Of a stretch of 64,000 bases of DNA, positions 26,501-35,285 are shown piece after piece. The position numbers and the translations under genes were made by a program. Below the pieces are notes generated by a model. That model ran no database searches. It was not told the origin of the DNA and saw only the letters and a list, made by a program, of their open reading frames with translations. Numbering within the stretch: the stretch's first letter is position 1; each line of letters opens with the position of its first letter. The stretch spans positions 248,001 to 312,000 of the forward strand of contig CAVQVG010000020.1 in the NCBI GenBank assembly GCA_963717125.1, given 5' to 3'. The DNA is from RYN-230 sp963717125 (lineage in GTDB: Bacteria > Actinomycetota > Actinomycetes > Streptosporangiales > Streptosporangiaceae).

Positions 26501-27574
26501 GCTGCCGGTCGGCGGGTTGTTGAACTCGTTGAAGCGGAACATCTCGGTCAGGATCCGGGACACCATGTCATCCAGCGTGGCCATGCTGACCTGGCCAGCC
26601 TCGACCGCGGCCTGCAGCGCCGGGCCGTAGAAGACCGGGCCGGGCATCTCCTGGTCCATGCCCGCGTCGGCGGAGCCCACCGTCGAGTGGGTGGCGCCGT
26701 AGTCGGACGTCACGAAGCCGGGGAAGCCCCACTGCTGGTCGAGCGTCGTGTGCAGCAGGTAGTCGTTCTGGCACGCGTACTGCCCGTTGATCGTGCTGTA
26801 GGAGCACATCACCGAGGACGCGTGGGCCTGCTGGGTGGCCGCCCAGAATGCGGGCAGGTAGATCTCGTGCATCGCCCGCTGGCTGATGATCGCGTTGTCC
26901 GCGGCGTTGTTCCGGTTGGTCTCCTGGTTGTACACCGCGAAGTGCTTGACCTGGGACATCTCGCCCTGGCTCTGCACGCCGTCGATCTCGTTGGCAGCCA
27001 TCGAACTGTTCAGGTAGGGATCCTCGGTGAACGCCTCGAACTCGCGGCCCCAGCGTGGGTCCCGGTCGATGTTGACCGTCGGGCCGAGGTTGACCATGGC
27101 CCCCTTGCCGTGTTCCTCCGACCCGATGACCTGGCCGTACTGGGTGGCCAGGGACGGATCCCAGGTGGCCGCCAGGGACGCGGCCGACGGCAGCTCGGTC
27201 ACTCCGGTCAGCCCGTCGCCCACCCCGACCGGGCCGTCCTCCTGGCCCATGGCCGGCACGCACAGGCTCGGGATGGCCGGGATGTAGAACACGTACGGCT
27301 CGCTGGTGCCGCCGCCGGTGACCATGTTGATCTTGTTGGCCAGGGTCATCTGGGCCATCAGCAGGTGCACCCGCTGGCTGATCGGGAGCGACTGGTTCAG
27401 CCAGGGACAGTTCGCGGTCGAACTGGCTGAGCTCGCACCGCGCGCGGCCGGGGCCGCGCTGGCCGGCGCCAGCGAAATGGCGGGCGCCAGGGCCACCGCC
27501 AGTAAAAGGGCGCCGGCCGCCATTCCCGGGAACTGCCACCTGCGACGACTGCTGGTACGTGCGGAACGCATCAT
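23505..27574 (-). CDS. very large secreted GH3 beta-glucosidase, frameshifted
   Basis: Secreted glycoside hydrolase of about 1356 residues. From ATG 27574 (GGAGG upstream): signal peptide with an SRRRW run and a hydrophobic core (possibly Tat), GH3 catalytic barrel (nucleophile Asp in GFVTSDYGATHST), a PA14 insertion (YTGTLTAPETGTYVLAF), the second GH3 domain, a fibronectin-like domain, a NEW3-type domain (about TVSAPAAVSAGSTATVSATV), and two copies of a ~145-residue putative carbohydrate-binding module (NNTGISDNSNEVAADYDGVG and DNVGISENSNPAVADFDGTG). The frame breaks at about 25275-25283, in the fibronectin-like domain: restoring one C in the GGCCGG run joins TNTGKVAG to DVAQLYLGDP. Both halves keep motifs, so I read it as one gene. 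Likely substrate: plant or fungal beta-glycans. Confidence 0.9.
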
Positions 27575-27790
27575 GCCACGGCCTCCGTTGCCCACGGTGA
27601 ATGACGGCTCCGAGCAACCCCGGCATGGCCGGGGGCGCACAGCCCGGTACCGCACTGCACAGTCAAACCCCGGGCTGGGGGGGCTGCCAATGGCCTGCCG
27701 TCGCAATAATTCGTAAAAGGCCGGCCGCCGGCGGGGGGCCGCCGAAGCGGGCCCGGCCCCAGGGCGGCGGCACCCGGGGCGCCGCGCGGC

Positions 27791-28621
27791 TCAGCGAAGG
27801 CCGGCGAACAGGTCGTCCTCCGGGACCGGGGCGCCGGTGCGGTCCATCGCCCGGATGAAGCTCTCCTGGCCGAACACCTGCTCCGCGACGTCCGGCGGGA
27901 TCTGGCTGAACCACGAGTCGCTGATCTGGCTGGCGTGCGACAGTAGCGCGGCCCGCTTGCGGCTGAGCACCGGGCGGATGTCCACCGTGGTGGTGATCCG
28001 CGCCTCGGCCGCCTCCATCTGGCGCCGGGCCTCGTCAGGGAAGTCACGGCTGTCCGGCACGTCCACCCCGGCCTCGCGGAGCGCGGCCCACAGCTTGGCC
28101 CAGTCGCTGATCCGCATCGCGGTCAGGTACAGCTTGGCCGGGATGCCGGTGCTGGCCACCGCCGCGGTGGCGCTCCGGGCCGCGTGCACGTGGTCCGGAT
28201 GCTGATAGCCGCCATTCTCGTCGTAGGTGACCACGACCTGCGGCCGGTACTGCTCGATCAGCCCGGCTATCCGGGCCGAGACCGTGCTCAGCGGCACGTT
28301 GCAGAACGCGTCCGGCCGGTCCTTGTACTCCCACTCCAGCATGCCGGAGTCGTGATAACCGAGCAGCTCCAGATCGGTGACCCCCAGGTGCTTGGCTGAC
28401 TGCCTGAGCTCGGCCAGCCGGATCTGCGCCACCTGCTCCTCATCGTGCCCGTCAGCGCCCGGCTTGACCCCGCCCGGAGTGTCCCCGAACTCGCCGTTCG
28501 TGCAGGTCACGACCACGGTGCGGATGCCTTCGCTGGAATACCGGGCCAGCACGCCGCCGGTGCTCGACGCCTCGTCGTCCGGATGCGCGTGCACTGCCAT
28601 CAGGGTGAGATTCTCCGCCAT
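27791..28621 (-). CDS. mca: mycothiol S-conjugate amidase
   Basis: Zinc-dependent amidase of the PIG-L/LmbE deacetylase fold, 276 residues, the usual size. The metal motif AVHAHPDDEASSTGG is near the N-terminus and the second site is GGYQHPDHVHAARSA. Mca cleaves mycothiol-toxin conjugates to GlcN-Ins and a mercapturic acid; the related deacetylase MshB shares the motifs, but this length, GGVKPGADGHDEEQ and the C-terminal WFSQIPPDVAEQVFGQE match Mca. Mycothiol is confined to actinobacteria, which supports the assignment of the host. Confidence 0.93.
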   Translation of the reverse strand: MAENLTLMAVHAHPDDEASSTGGVLARYSSEGIRTVVVTCTNGEFGDTPGGVKPGADGHDEEQVAQIRLAELRQSAKHLGVTDLELLGYHDSGMLEWEYKDRPDAFCNVPLSTVSARIAGLIEQYRPQVVVTYDENGGYQHPDHVHAARSATAAVASTGIPAKLYLTAMRISDWAKLWAALREAGVDVPDSRDFPDEARRQMEAAEARITTTVDIRPVLSRKRAALLSHASQISDSWFSQIPPDVAEQVFGQESFIRAMDRTGAPVPEDDLFAGLR

Positions 28622-28721
28622 GGCACAAGCGTGCCCGACGGCACCGACAGTGGGCCAGCCGGCACCCAGGTAGCCCCGTTCCGGGCCGGTTCCCGGCGGG
28701 CCGCGGCTATCGTTAGGGCCC

Positions 28722-30449
28722 GTGAGCCACGCCAGGACACCCCCCTCCGCCGGCCTTCCCGCCCAGGGTTACCGGCCCCCGCCCGGCCGGCCACGCCCCC
28801 GGCGCCGGCGCACGCTCATCGTGGTCATTACCGTCGCCGCGCTGGTCGTGGTGCTGGGCGGCGGCGCCACCGGGTACCTGCTGCTGCGCACCACCGGCAG
28901 CCCGCAGCAGACCGCGGCCAGTTACCTGCAGGGCTGGCAGCGGTCCGACTACCAGGCCATGGACAAGGTCAGCGTGAACGTGCCCGCCGGCGGCCTGGCC
29001 GGCCCGCTGCGCCAGTACGCGACCCAGCTCGGCCTGCGCCGCCTGCACACCACGCTGGGCCCGGTGACCTCGTCCGGCGGCACGGCCCGGGCCCAGTTCA
29101 CCGCCGCGGCCCGGCTGTCCAGCGGGCACACCTGGAGTTATCGCGGCCAGCTGCAGCTGGTGGACCGGAACCGGCGCTGGTGGGTGAGCTGGCGCCCGGC
29201 CGCCGTCTACCCCGGCCTGCGGGCCGGCGAGCACTTCACGCTCAGCGCGGCCTGGGCCGCCCGGGCCGCGGTGCTGGCCGCCGACGGCAGCCAGCTCAGC
29301 TCCCCCGCCGTGATCGCCCAGTCCGGTTCGCTGGCGCTGCTGACCGGCACGGTGGTGAACGCCACCAGGGCCCAGGCCAAGGCGCTCGGCGCGCCGTACC
29401 AGGCCGGTGACCAGATCGGCCAGGGCGGCATCGAGCAGGCCTACCAGGCCCAGCTGGCCGGGCGGCCGTCGCTCACCATCGCGGTCGCCGGGCCGGGGAA
29501 ACACGTCGATATGACCGCGGCCCGGTTCGCGGCGGTGCCCGGCACGCCGGTGCGGACCAGCATCGACATGGCGGACCAGATGGCCGCCTCGGCCGCCGTG
29601 TCGGCCGCGGCCACCAACAAGCCGATCGACATGGTGGTCACCCAGCCGTCCACCGGCAAGGTGCTCGCGGTGGTGGAGCGGCCCGGCGGCTTCGACCGCG
29701 CGCTGGCCGGGATCTTCCCGCCCGGCTCCACGTTCAAGGTGGTCACCGCGTCCGGCCTGGCCCAGAAGGGGATGACGCCGTCCAGCACGGTGCAGTGCCC
29801 GAGCACGGTCACCCTCGGCGGCCGGACGTTCCATAACGACGCCAACGAGCACCTGGGCACCACGAACCTGCAGACCGCGTTCGCGGTGTCCTGCAACACG
29901 ACGTTCGCCATGCTCGCGTCGCAGCAGCTGGGCGGCCCTGCGCTGGCCGCGATGGCGCGCACGTTCGGCTTCAACGCCAGCGCCAACCTCGGCATCCCGG
30001 CCACGCTGGGCCACTTCAGCACGCCGCACCAGCCGGTGGACCTGGCCGCGGACGCGTTCGGCCAGGGCACCGACCTGGTCAACCCGCTCAGCCAGGCCAC
30101 CGTGGCGGCGGCCATCGAGGACGGCACCTGGCGGCCGCCGCTGCTGGTGACCGACCCGATGCCCAGGCAGACCACCGCGCCGCACAAGCTGAGCGCGGCC
30201 ATCCTGACCACGCTGCGCCCGATGATGCGGGCCGTGGTGACCAGCGGTACCGCGGCCGGGGTCGGCTTCGGGCCCGGCGTGTACGGGAAGACCGGCACGG
30301 CCCAGTACGGGAACGGCAGCCACTCGCACGGCTGGTTCATCGGCTACCGCGGCGACCTGGCCTTCGCGGTCCTGGTCGAGGGCGGCGGCTTCGGCGCCAA
30401 CAGCGCCGGGCCGGTCGCCAACAGTTTCCTGCGCAAGGTGCCTAGCTGA
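28722..30449 (+). CDS. penicillin-binding protein with NTF2-like N-terminal domain
   Basis: Membrane-anchored peptidoglycan transpeptidase, 575 residues. A Pro/Arg-rich cytoplasmic start, one membrane helix (~32-55), an NTF2-like (MecA-N) domain (~60-165), a linker domain, and a class B transpeptidase domain with all three active-site motifs: S-x-x-K in PPGSTFKVV, S-x-N in VSCNTTFA and K-T-G in YGKTGTAQ. The domain order matches class B PBPs of actinobacteria resembling PBP2a. GTG 28722 is the start. Its end overlaps the convergent DUF4230 gene by eight bases. Confidence 0.93.
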   Translation: MSHARTPPSAGLPAQGYRPPPGRPRPRRRRTLIVVITVAALVVVLGGGATGYLLLRTTGSPQQTAASYLQGWQRSDYQAMDKVSVNVPAGGLAGPLRQYATQLGLRRLHTTLGPVTSSGGTARAQFTAAARLSSGHTWSYRGQLQLVDRNRRWWVSWRPAAVYPGLRAGEHFTLSAAWAARAAVLAADGSQLSSPAVIAQSGSLALLTGTVVNATRAQAKALGAPYQAGDQIGQGGIEQAYQAQLAGRPSLTIAVAGPGKHVDMTAARFAAVPGTPVRTSIDMADQMAASAAVSAAATNKPIDMVVTQPSTGKVLAVVERPGGFDRALAGIFPPGSTFKVVTASGLAQKGMTPSSTVQCPSTVTLGGRTFHNDANEHLGTTNLQTAFAVSCNTTFAMLASQQLGGPALAAMARTFGFNASANLGIPATLGHFSTPHQPVDLAADAFGQGTDLVNPLSQATVAAAIEDGTWRPPLLVTDPMPRQTTAPHKLSAAILTTLRPMMRAVVTSGTAAGVGFGPGVYGKTGTAQYGNGSHSHGWFIGYRGDLAFAVLVEGGGFGANSAGPVANSFLRKVPS

Positions 30450-31125
30450 ACGTCACCGTGACGCGCTGGAAACCGAGCGAGTGCAGCATCCCGGTGAGCA
30501 TGCCGACGGTGTTGTGCTGCGCCTGGGCCAGCAGCGCGCTGCGCCGGGCCGCGGCCTCGATCCTCTGCTGGGCCAGGATGTAGACCTGCTGCTCGCTGTT
30601 CGGGTTGCCGGCGAAGAAGTTCCCGATCCGGTTCAGCAGCCCCTGCTGCTGGGCGAACACGTACGACTGCCGGACGTTCAGCACGGCCGGCTCCAGCTGG
30701 GCTCGGGGCAGCCGGATCGTGACCGCCCGCCGGTCGGCCGACACCTTGATGGCCGGGCTCTTCAGCCCGGAGAAGTCCACGTAGGCGATCTCGCTGCCCT
30801 GGCCGACGAACAGCGTCTGGCTGCCCTCCAGGAACGACGGCAGATAGGCCGTCTTCTTGGTCAGGTCCACCACGACCTGGAACGACCCGCTGGCCGCCTG
30901 GTACCGGCTGAGCGCCGTGATCGACTTCAGCAGCACCGGCTGGCTGCGCACCGAGGTGCTCTCGGCGAACGGGTTGCGCAGCGATGGCAGCAGATTGACC
31001 GCGGACAGCGCGATGATCAGCGCGGCTACCGCCGCGACCGCCCCGGCCGCCACGGCGAGCCGGCCGATTAAGCCACGACCGGGCGCGCTCCGGGTTGCCT
31101 CTCGATCTGGTGCGGTGCGTGTCAT
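30442..31125 (-). CDS. DUF4230 membrane-anchored protein
   Basis: 227 residues from ATG 31125, which has GGAGG six bases upstream; the longer frame to 31212 lacks support. One membrane helix (~25-45) is followed by a DUF4230 domain (TSVRSQPVLLKSITALSRYQ, FQVVVDLTKK, FVGQGSEIAYVDFSGL). The function of DUF4230 is unknown; members are exported membrane-tethered proteins. Convergent overlap with the penicillin-binding protein gene is eight bases. Confidence 0.85.
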   Translation of the reverse strand: MTRTAPDREATRSAPGRGLIGRLAVAAGAVAAVAALIIALSAVNLLPSLRNPFAESTSVRSQPVLLKSITALSRYQAASGSFQVVVDLTKKTAYLPSFLEGSQTLFVGQGSEIAYVDFSGLKSPAIKVSADRRAVTIRLPRAQLEPAVLNVRQSYVFAQQQGLLNRIGNFFAGNPNSEQQVYILAQQRIEAAARRSALLAQAQHNTVGMLTGMLHSLGFQRVTVTFS

Positions 31126-31308
31126 GGTGCCTCCATCCTGGCGCCGTTGCGCGGCGCACCAGCGGCCCGCGCGGTGGTCAGGTACCCGGCAATGGCCGGG
31201 GTACGCACGCATCCGTTAATCGGCGGCCGTGGCGGGTACCTGGGAGCCGGTCAGCGCGCCTGCGGGCGGGACCCCGCGCCGGCCGGCCGGACCTAGAGGG
31301 GAGGAGCC

Positions 31309-31515
31309 ATGCTCAGCGGTTTACTACGCGCGCGCCGTCGCCGTGGCGCCCCGCGCGGCTCGCGCCGCCGGATCGGCTGCCTCGGCTGGCTGCTCGTGCT
31401 GCTCGCCGTGCTCGTGCTGGTGCTGATCCTGTCGGTGCTGTTCGGCGGGTTCCAGAAGGGCACCAAGGCGGGCCTGGCCCAGCTGCCCGCCGCGGCGGGC
31501 GCCTACCAGCCGTAG
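31309..31515 (+). CDS. small single-span membrane protein
   Basis: 68 residues: an Arg-rich cytoplasmic start (RARRRRGAPRGSRRR), one hydrophobic helix (LGWLLVLLAVLVLVLILSVL) and a short polar tail. The ATG has an excellent ribosome site (AGGGGAGGA) six to eight bases upstream, which is why I call it real. It overlaps the convergent VOC gene by 13 bases. Function unknown. Confidence 0.7.
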   Translation: MLSGLLRARRRRGAPRGSRRRIGCLGWLLVLLAVLVLVLILSVLFGGFQKGTKAGLAQLPAAAGAYQP

Positions 31516-31919
31516 ATGCGGGTCGGCAGCTCGCGCAGCGGCCGCTCGTCCGGACCGGGGTAGGCGATCATCACCACCATGTCGTCCGGGTCGTGCCCCT
31601 CCACTACGCGCACCCCGTCGCTGCCCCGCGTCTCCCGGTACGCCGAGCGCTCTTTGAGCGCCCGCTCGCACCGCTCCAGGTCCTCGCGCCCGGCCGCGGT
31701 CCAGATCACGTACTGCACGCCGACCCCGCCCAGCGGGTGCGCCCCGGTGCTGCCCATGGACCGCAAGATCAGCTCCGCGCCCTCCGGGCTGACCAGCAGG
31801 GCCGCGGTTGGGCTCTGATCGGCGACCTGCAACGCCAGGACATCTTGATAGAACCTGATCGACCGGTCGAGCTGCTGCACGAACATGACCGCGGAGCCGA
31901 TCCGGGTACCCTTCGCCAT
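31503..31919 (-). CDS. VOC (glyoxalase/dioxygenase) superfamily protein
   Basis: 138 residues forming one VOC module pair: IGSAVMFVQQLDRSIRFYQD, ALLVSPEGAELILRS and VVEGHDPDDMVVMIAYPGP. The family binds a metal ion and acts on varied small molecules (glyoxalase, dioxygenase, antibiotic-binding), so the reaction cannot be given. The tail PTRIYGW is intact although its codons overlap the convergent small membrane protein gene. Confidence 0.85.
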   Translation of the reverse strand: MAKGTRIGSAVMFVQQLDRSIRFYQDVLALQVADQSPTAALLVSPEGAELILRSMGSTGAHPLGGVGVQYVIWTAAGREDLERCERALKERSAYRETRGSDGVRVVEGHDPDDMVVMIAYPGPDERPLRELPTRIYGW

Positions 31920-32064
31920 CTGCTGACCTTCCCATCCGGCTGGCTGTGGTCTGGCCCGGGCTGGGCCCAGCTGGCCCGGGCTGGGGTGGCGCCAGCCGGG
32001 CTGGCACCAGTCTGGCGCACGGCGGCCTGCCGGGTCGCGGGTACGCCCCGCGTAAGGTCGTCGG

Positions 32065-33089
32065 ATGGACTATCGCACTCTGGGCCGCAGCGGCTGCGCG
32101 GTCTCCGCACTGTGCCTGGGCACGATGACGTTCGGCACCGAAACGGACGAGCCGGGCGCGCACGAGCAGCTGGACCACTTCGCGGCGGCCGGCGGAACGC
32201 TCGTCGACACGGCCGACGTGTACAGTCACGGCCGGTCCGAGGAGATCCTCGGCCGGTGGTTCGCGAGCCGGCCAGCGTCACCGAACCCATGGTGCTGGCG
32301 ACCAAGGGCCGCTTCCCGACCACCGATGAGCCCAACGGCGGCGGGCTGTCCGCCCGGCACCTGATCCGGGCGCTGGACGCGTCGCTGGGCCGGCTGGGCG
32401 GCGCCGGGATCGACCTGTACCAGGTGCACGCGTTCGACCCGTGGACCCCGCTGGACGAGACGCTGCGTACCCTGGACGGCTTCGTCCGGGCGGGCAAGAT
32501 CCGCTACTACGGTTTCTCCAACTTCACCGGCTGGCAGCTGACGAAGGCGGTGCACGTGGCCCGCGAGCTGAACCTGGCCCCGCCGGTCACCGTGCAGCCG
32601 CAGTACAGCCTGCTGGTCCGCGAGACCGAGTGGGAGATCGTGCCCGCGGCCCGGGACGCGGGCCTCGGCCTGCTGCCGTGGAGCCCGCTCGGTGGCGGCT
32701 GGCTGTCCGGGAAGTACTCGCCCAGCCAGCGCCCGGGGGGCGCCACCCGGCTCGGCGAGGACCCGGACCGGGGCATGGAAGCCTACGACCGCCGCGGCGT
32801 CCAGCGGACCTGGGATGTCATCGACGCGGTCCAGCAGGTGGCCAGCCAGCGCGGCGTGTCGATGGCCGAGGTCGCGCTGGCCTGGGTCACCGACCGGCCC
32901 GGGGTGACGGCCACCATCCTGGGCGCCCGCACCACCAGCCAGCTGGACGCCAACCTGCGGGCGGCCGGGCTGCACCTGAGCCCGGCGGAAACCGCCGCGC
33001 TGGACGCGGCCAGCGACCCCCGGCCGCCCGACTACCCGTACGGCGAGCTGGGCCAGGAGCAGCGCGACCGGCAGCTGGCCGGCGGCTGA
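32065..33089 (+). CDS. aldo/keto reductase, frameshifted
   Basis: NAD(P)H-dependent reductase of the AKR fold, about 340 residues if read as one gene. The first frame (MDYRTLGRSGCAVSALCLG, with Asp and Tyr of the tetrad in LVDTADVYSHGRSEE) runs to about 32270; the rest (MVLATKGRF with the Lys, IDLYQVHAFDPW with the His, YYGFSNFTGWQ, VAWVTDRPG-like C-terminus) is in the frame one base back. The join falls in the segment GCCGGCCAGC (about 32266-32278). The complete tetrad across both frames argues for an indel in the sequence rather than an old pseudogene. Substrate unknown. Confidence 0.85.
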
Positions 33090-33200
33090 GCAGTGTTCCT
33101 TTCGCCTCCGGGGCGCTTGGACCCGCCTCCTTCCCTCGTCGCTCAGTCGCTTCGCTCCCTCGCTCCTCAGTCCAGTCGGCGGCGCGCCCCTTTGGCGAGG

Positions 33201-33632
33201 TCAAGCGGGCTCGGCCCGCTCGGTGATCGGGGTGCCCAGCTCCACCGTGCGGCCCACCGTGCACAACCGGTCGTGCGACTTCCGGATCGCATCCGGCAGC
33301 ACCGCCCGCGCCGCGTCACCGTCCGCACCACCGGGGAAGACGATACTGAACGCCACGTCGATCCCGGTCAGGTGATTACCGCCGGCGTCGCGCACCTTGT
33401 CGGCCTCGACGGAGACCCGGAACGACTCGGGCTCCGCCCGCCGCGAGGTCAGGATGTCCACGTCGATCGCGGTGCAGCAGCCGATCGCGGCCAGCAGCAG
33501 CTCGGTCGGGGTGAACCGCTCGTCGCCGCCGGTGCCCAGGGTGATCTGGCCGCCGCGGCTGTTGATCGCGGTGAACCGGCCGGGCGCGGTGCGCTCGATG
33601 GTCACCGCCCGGTGTGCTGAGTCAGTCGCCAT
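33201..33632 (-). CDS. OsmC/Ohr-family peroxiredoxin-like protein
   Basis: 143 residues. The two redox cysteines of the OsmC fold are visible (LLAAIGCCTAIDVDIL and HDRLCTVGRTVE), as is the N-terminal glutamate-containing strand (RGGQITLGTGGDERFTPTEL). Family members reduce organic hydroperoxides with thiol cofactors. ATG 33632 is preferred; an in-frame GTG at 33641 would add three residues. Convergent with the aldo/keto reductase gene. Confidence 0.88.
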   Translation of the reverse strand: MATDSAHRAVTIERTAPGRFTAINSRGGQITLGTGGDERFTPTELLLAAIGCCTAIDVDILTSRRAEPESFRVSVEADKVRDAGGNHLTGIDVAFSIVFPGGADGDAARAVLPDAIRKSHDRLCTVGRTVELGTPITERAEPA

Positions 33633-33686
33633 GCGGTCCACTGTGCCACCCCGGCCCGCGCCCCGCGCCCGGCCCGCCCGCGGGTG

Positions 33687-34253
33687 TCAGGGCTGGCGGC
33701 CCAGGAACCCGGCCAGCCGGTCGATGGCGGGAGCGCCGGCCGGCACCGGCACCTCGGCGGCGAACGGCGCGCCCGGCCCTTCCGGCCGGTCGGTCAGCCC
33801 CTGCCGGGCCTGGGCTAGCGCCCGCTCCACCACGTCGGCCGGGTAACCGGCGGGCTGCGCGGTGGCCCGGGCCAGGTCCCAGCCGTGGCCCAGCAGCTCT
33901 ACGATGCGTACCTGAACCAGGAACACCCCGGGCGCGGGCCCACGCGGGCCCTGGTACGTCTCGCGCAGCACCCCCGGCCCGCCGAACGCCTGACGCAGCG
34001 CCTGCCCGCTGCGCCGGAACGCGGCCGCCGGGTCTTCCCCGAGGTGGTCCGCGGCCCGGTCCGGGACCGGCAGGCCCTGCACCCGCGCGATGAAGACCTG
34101 GTGGCCGGCCACCAGGTGGCCGACGACGGCGCGCACGTCCAGGCCACGGCACGGCGTGGGGGTGGACCACTGGCCCGCGCGGATGCCGGAGACGACCTGG
34201 TCCGTGCCCGCCAGCGCCTGGTCGAAATCGGTCAGCACGTCATGATCCGCCAT
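33687..34253 (-). CDS. TIGR03086/DinB-like metal-binding protein
   Basis: 188 residues of the four-helix DinB/mycothiol maleylpyruvate isomerase-type fold (TIGR03086 group). Seen: STPTPCRGLDVRAVVGHLVAGHQ, with the first metal His, and ELLGHGWDLARATAQP with the second. These proteins are often thiol-dependent S-transferases using mycothiol, which fits a host that also carries mca. The exact reaction is unknown. ATG 34253 is chosen over a longer frame. Confidence 0.85.
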   Translation of the reverse strand: MADHDVLTDFDQALAGTDQVVSGIRAGQWSTPTPCRGLDVRAVVGHLVAGHQVFIARVQGLPVPDRAADHLGEDPAAAFRRSGQALRQAFGGPGVLRETYQGPRGPAPGVFLVQVRIVELLGHGWDLARATAQPAGYPADVVERALAQARQGLTDRPEGPGAPFAAEVPVPAGAPAIDRLAGFLGRQP

Positions 34254-34357
34254 CGGCAAAGCATTGCAGAGCAACGGCTGCGCGAGCGGGCAAACCGCCC
34301 GCCTGGTAGCCCGGTCCCAGCCCCACCCCGCCGGTGGGCACGGTCAGTAGCGGTCGC

Positions 34358-35128
34358 TCAGAGCTGCTGCTGGACCTGGTCCAGCTCGGCCAGGGCGGTC
34401 TCCAGGTCGTCAGCCGCGCCGAGGCTGACGATCCGGGCGAACAGCGGATCACCGGCCGCGGCCAGCCGGTGCAGCCCGGCCACGTGCGCCCGGATCCGGT
34501 CCCGCACCACGTCCAGGAAGCCGGCCACCGGGCCGGTCCAGCCGTAGCCGGCCAGGAACTGGCGCAGCCGGTCCGGCAGGCCGGCGAAGTCGGTGAACCC
34601 CTCGCGGGCCACCACCCGGCGGGCGTGCAGCGGAACCCAGCTGAACGCGGCGTAGGCCACGTCCCAGCCGCGCGGGACCGGCCCGGCCATGTCCCAGTCG
34701 ATGAACCCGGTCAGCCGCCCGTCCCGCCACACCGCGTTGTACGGCGCGGCGTCGTTGTGCCCGATCACCAGCCCCGGCGCCCAGTCCCCGCCCGATCGCC
34801 AGCGCGCCCCGGGCGGTGGCCGGAAATCGGCCACCGCCCGGTGGTAGCCGCGCAGCCAGCGGGCCACCTGGACCAGGGTCCCCGCGTCGTGCGTCCAGCC
34901 GGGCCAGGGCAGCCCGCTGCCCACCGTCTCGCCGGGCAGGAACGTCAGCACCTCCCGGCCCTGCTCGTCCAGGCCCAGTGGGCGCGGGCTGCCGGCGAAG
35001 TCCTGGCTGGCCAGGTGGGCCAGCAGCGCGTGTACCGCCGGGGTCCACGGGCCGGCCGCCCGGCGGACCGTATCGCCCACCCGGACGGCCCCGCCCGCGT
35101 TTCCCCCGTCCAGCCGCACCTCGCTCAC
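34358..35128 (-). CDS. APH-family phosphotransferase
   Basis: 256 residues of the aminoglycoside/choline phosphotransferase fold. The catalytic loop is VIGHNDAAPYNAVW and the metal-binding motif is GFIDWDMAGPVPRGWD. The N-lobe is short and starts at VRLDGGNAGGAVRVGDTVRR. Similar orphan kinases occur in many actinomycetes and rarely confer antibiotic resistance; the substrate is unknown. Confidence 0.88.
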   Translation of the reverse strand: MSEVRLDGGNAGGAVRVGDTVRRAAGPWTPAVHALLAHLASQDFAGSPRPLGLDEQGREVLTFLPGETVGSGLPWPGWTHDAGTLVQVARWLRGYHRAVADFRPPPGARWRSGGDWAPGLVIGHNDAAPYNAVWRDGRLTGFIDWDMAGPVPRGWDVAYAAFSWVPLHARRVVAREGFTDFAGLPDRLRQFLAGYGWTGPVAGFLDVVRDRIRAHVAGLHRLAAAGDPLFARIVSLGAADDLETALAELDQVQQQL

Positions 35129-35170
35129 CTGCGCCAGTCTCCCCCGCTGGCCCAGCTGCCGACTACATCA

Positions 35171-35207
35171 ATGCTTCAGTCATGCACACCTGACTGCGTG
35201 AAAGCAT
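35171..35207. terminator. imperfect hairpin between the tauD and APH-type genes
   Basis: ATGCTT-CAGTCA (35171-35182) pairs with TGACTG (35191-35196) and AAGCAT (35202-35207) around the loop TGCACACC, with a small bulge. It lies beyond the stop of the TauD-type gene and upstream of the APH-type gene on the same strand. It may be a terminator or a regulatory stem; CATGCAC recurs just after it. Confidence 0.35.
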
Positions 35208-35285
35208 CACTCATGCACTGCGGCCTGGCCAGCGGGACGGATGAATGAAAGCTCGGTGCAGTTGCGCGAGGTGCGCCCGCGCCGG

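Noticed and set aside
23163..27430. Two long plus-strand frames opposite the GH3 gene
   Set aside because: Composition is typical of antisense frames (Gly/Arg/His/Val rich) and no family motifs are seen; the GH3 motifs are on the minus strand.
33093..33200. CTTCGCTCCCTCGCTC-type low-complexity stretch as a regulatory RNA
   Set aside because: Simple pyrimidine-rich sequence between convergent genes without a stable fold or promoter that I could see.
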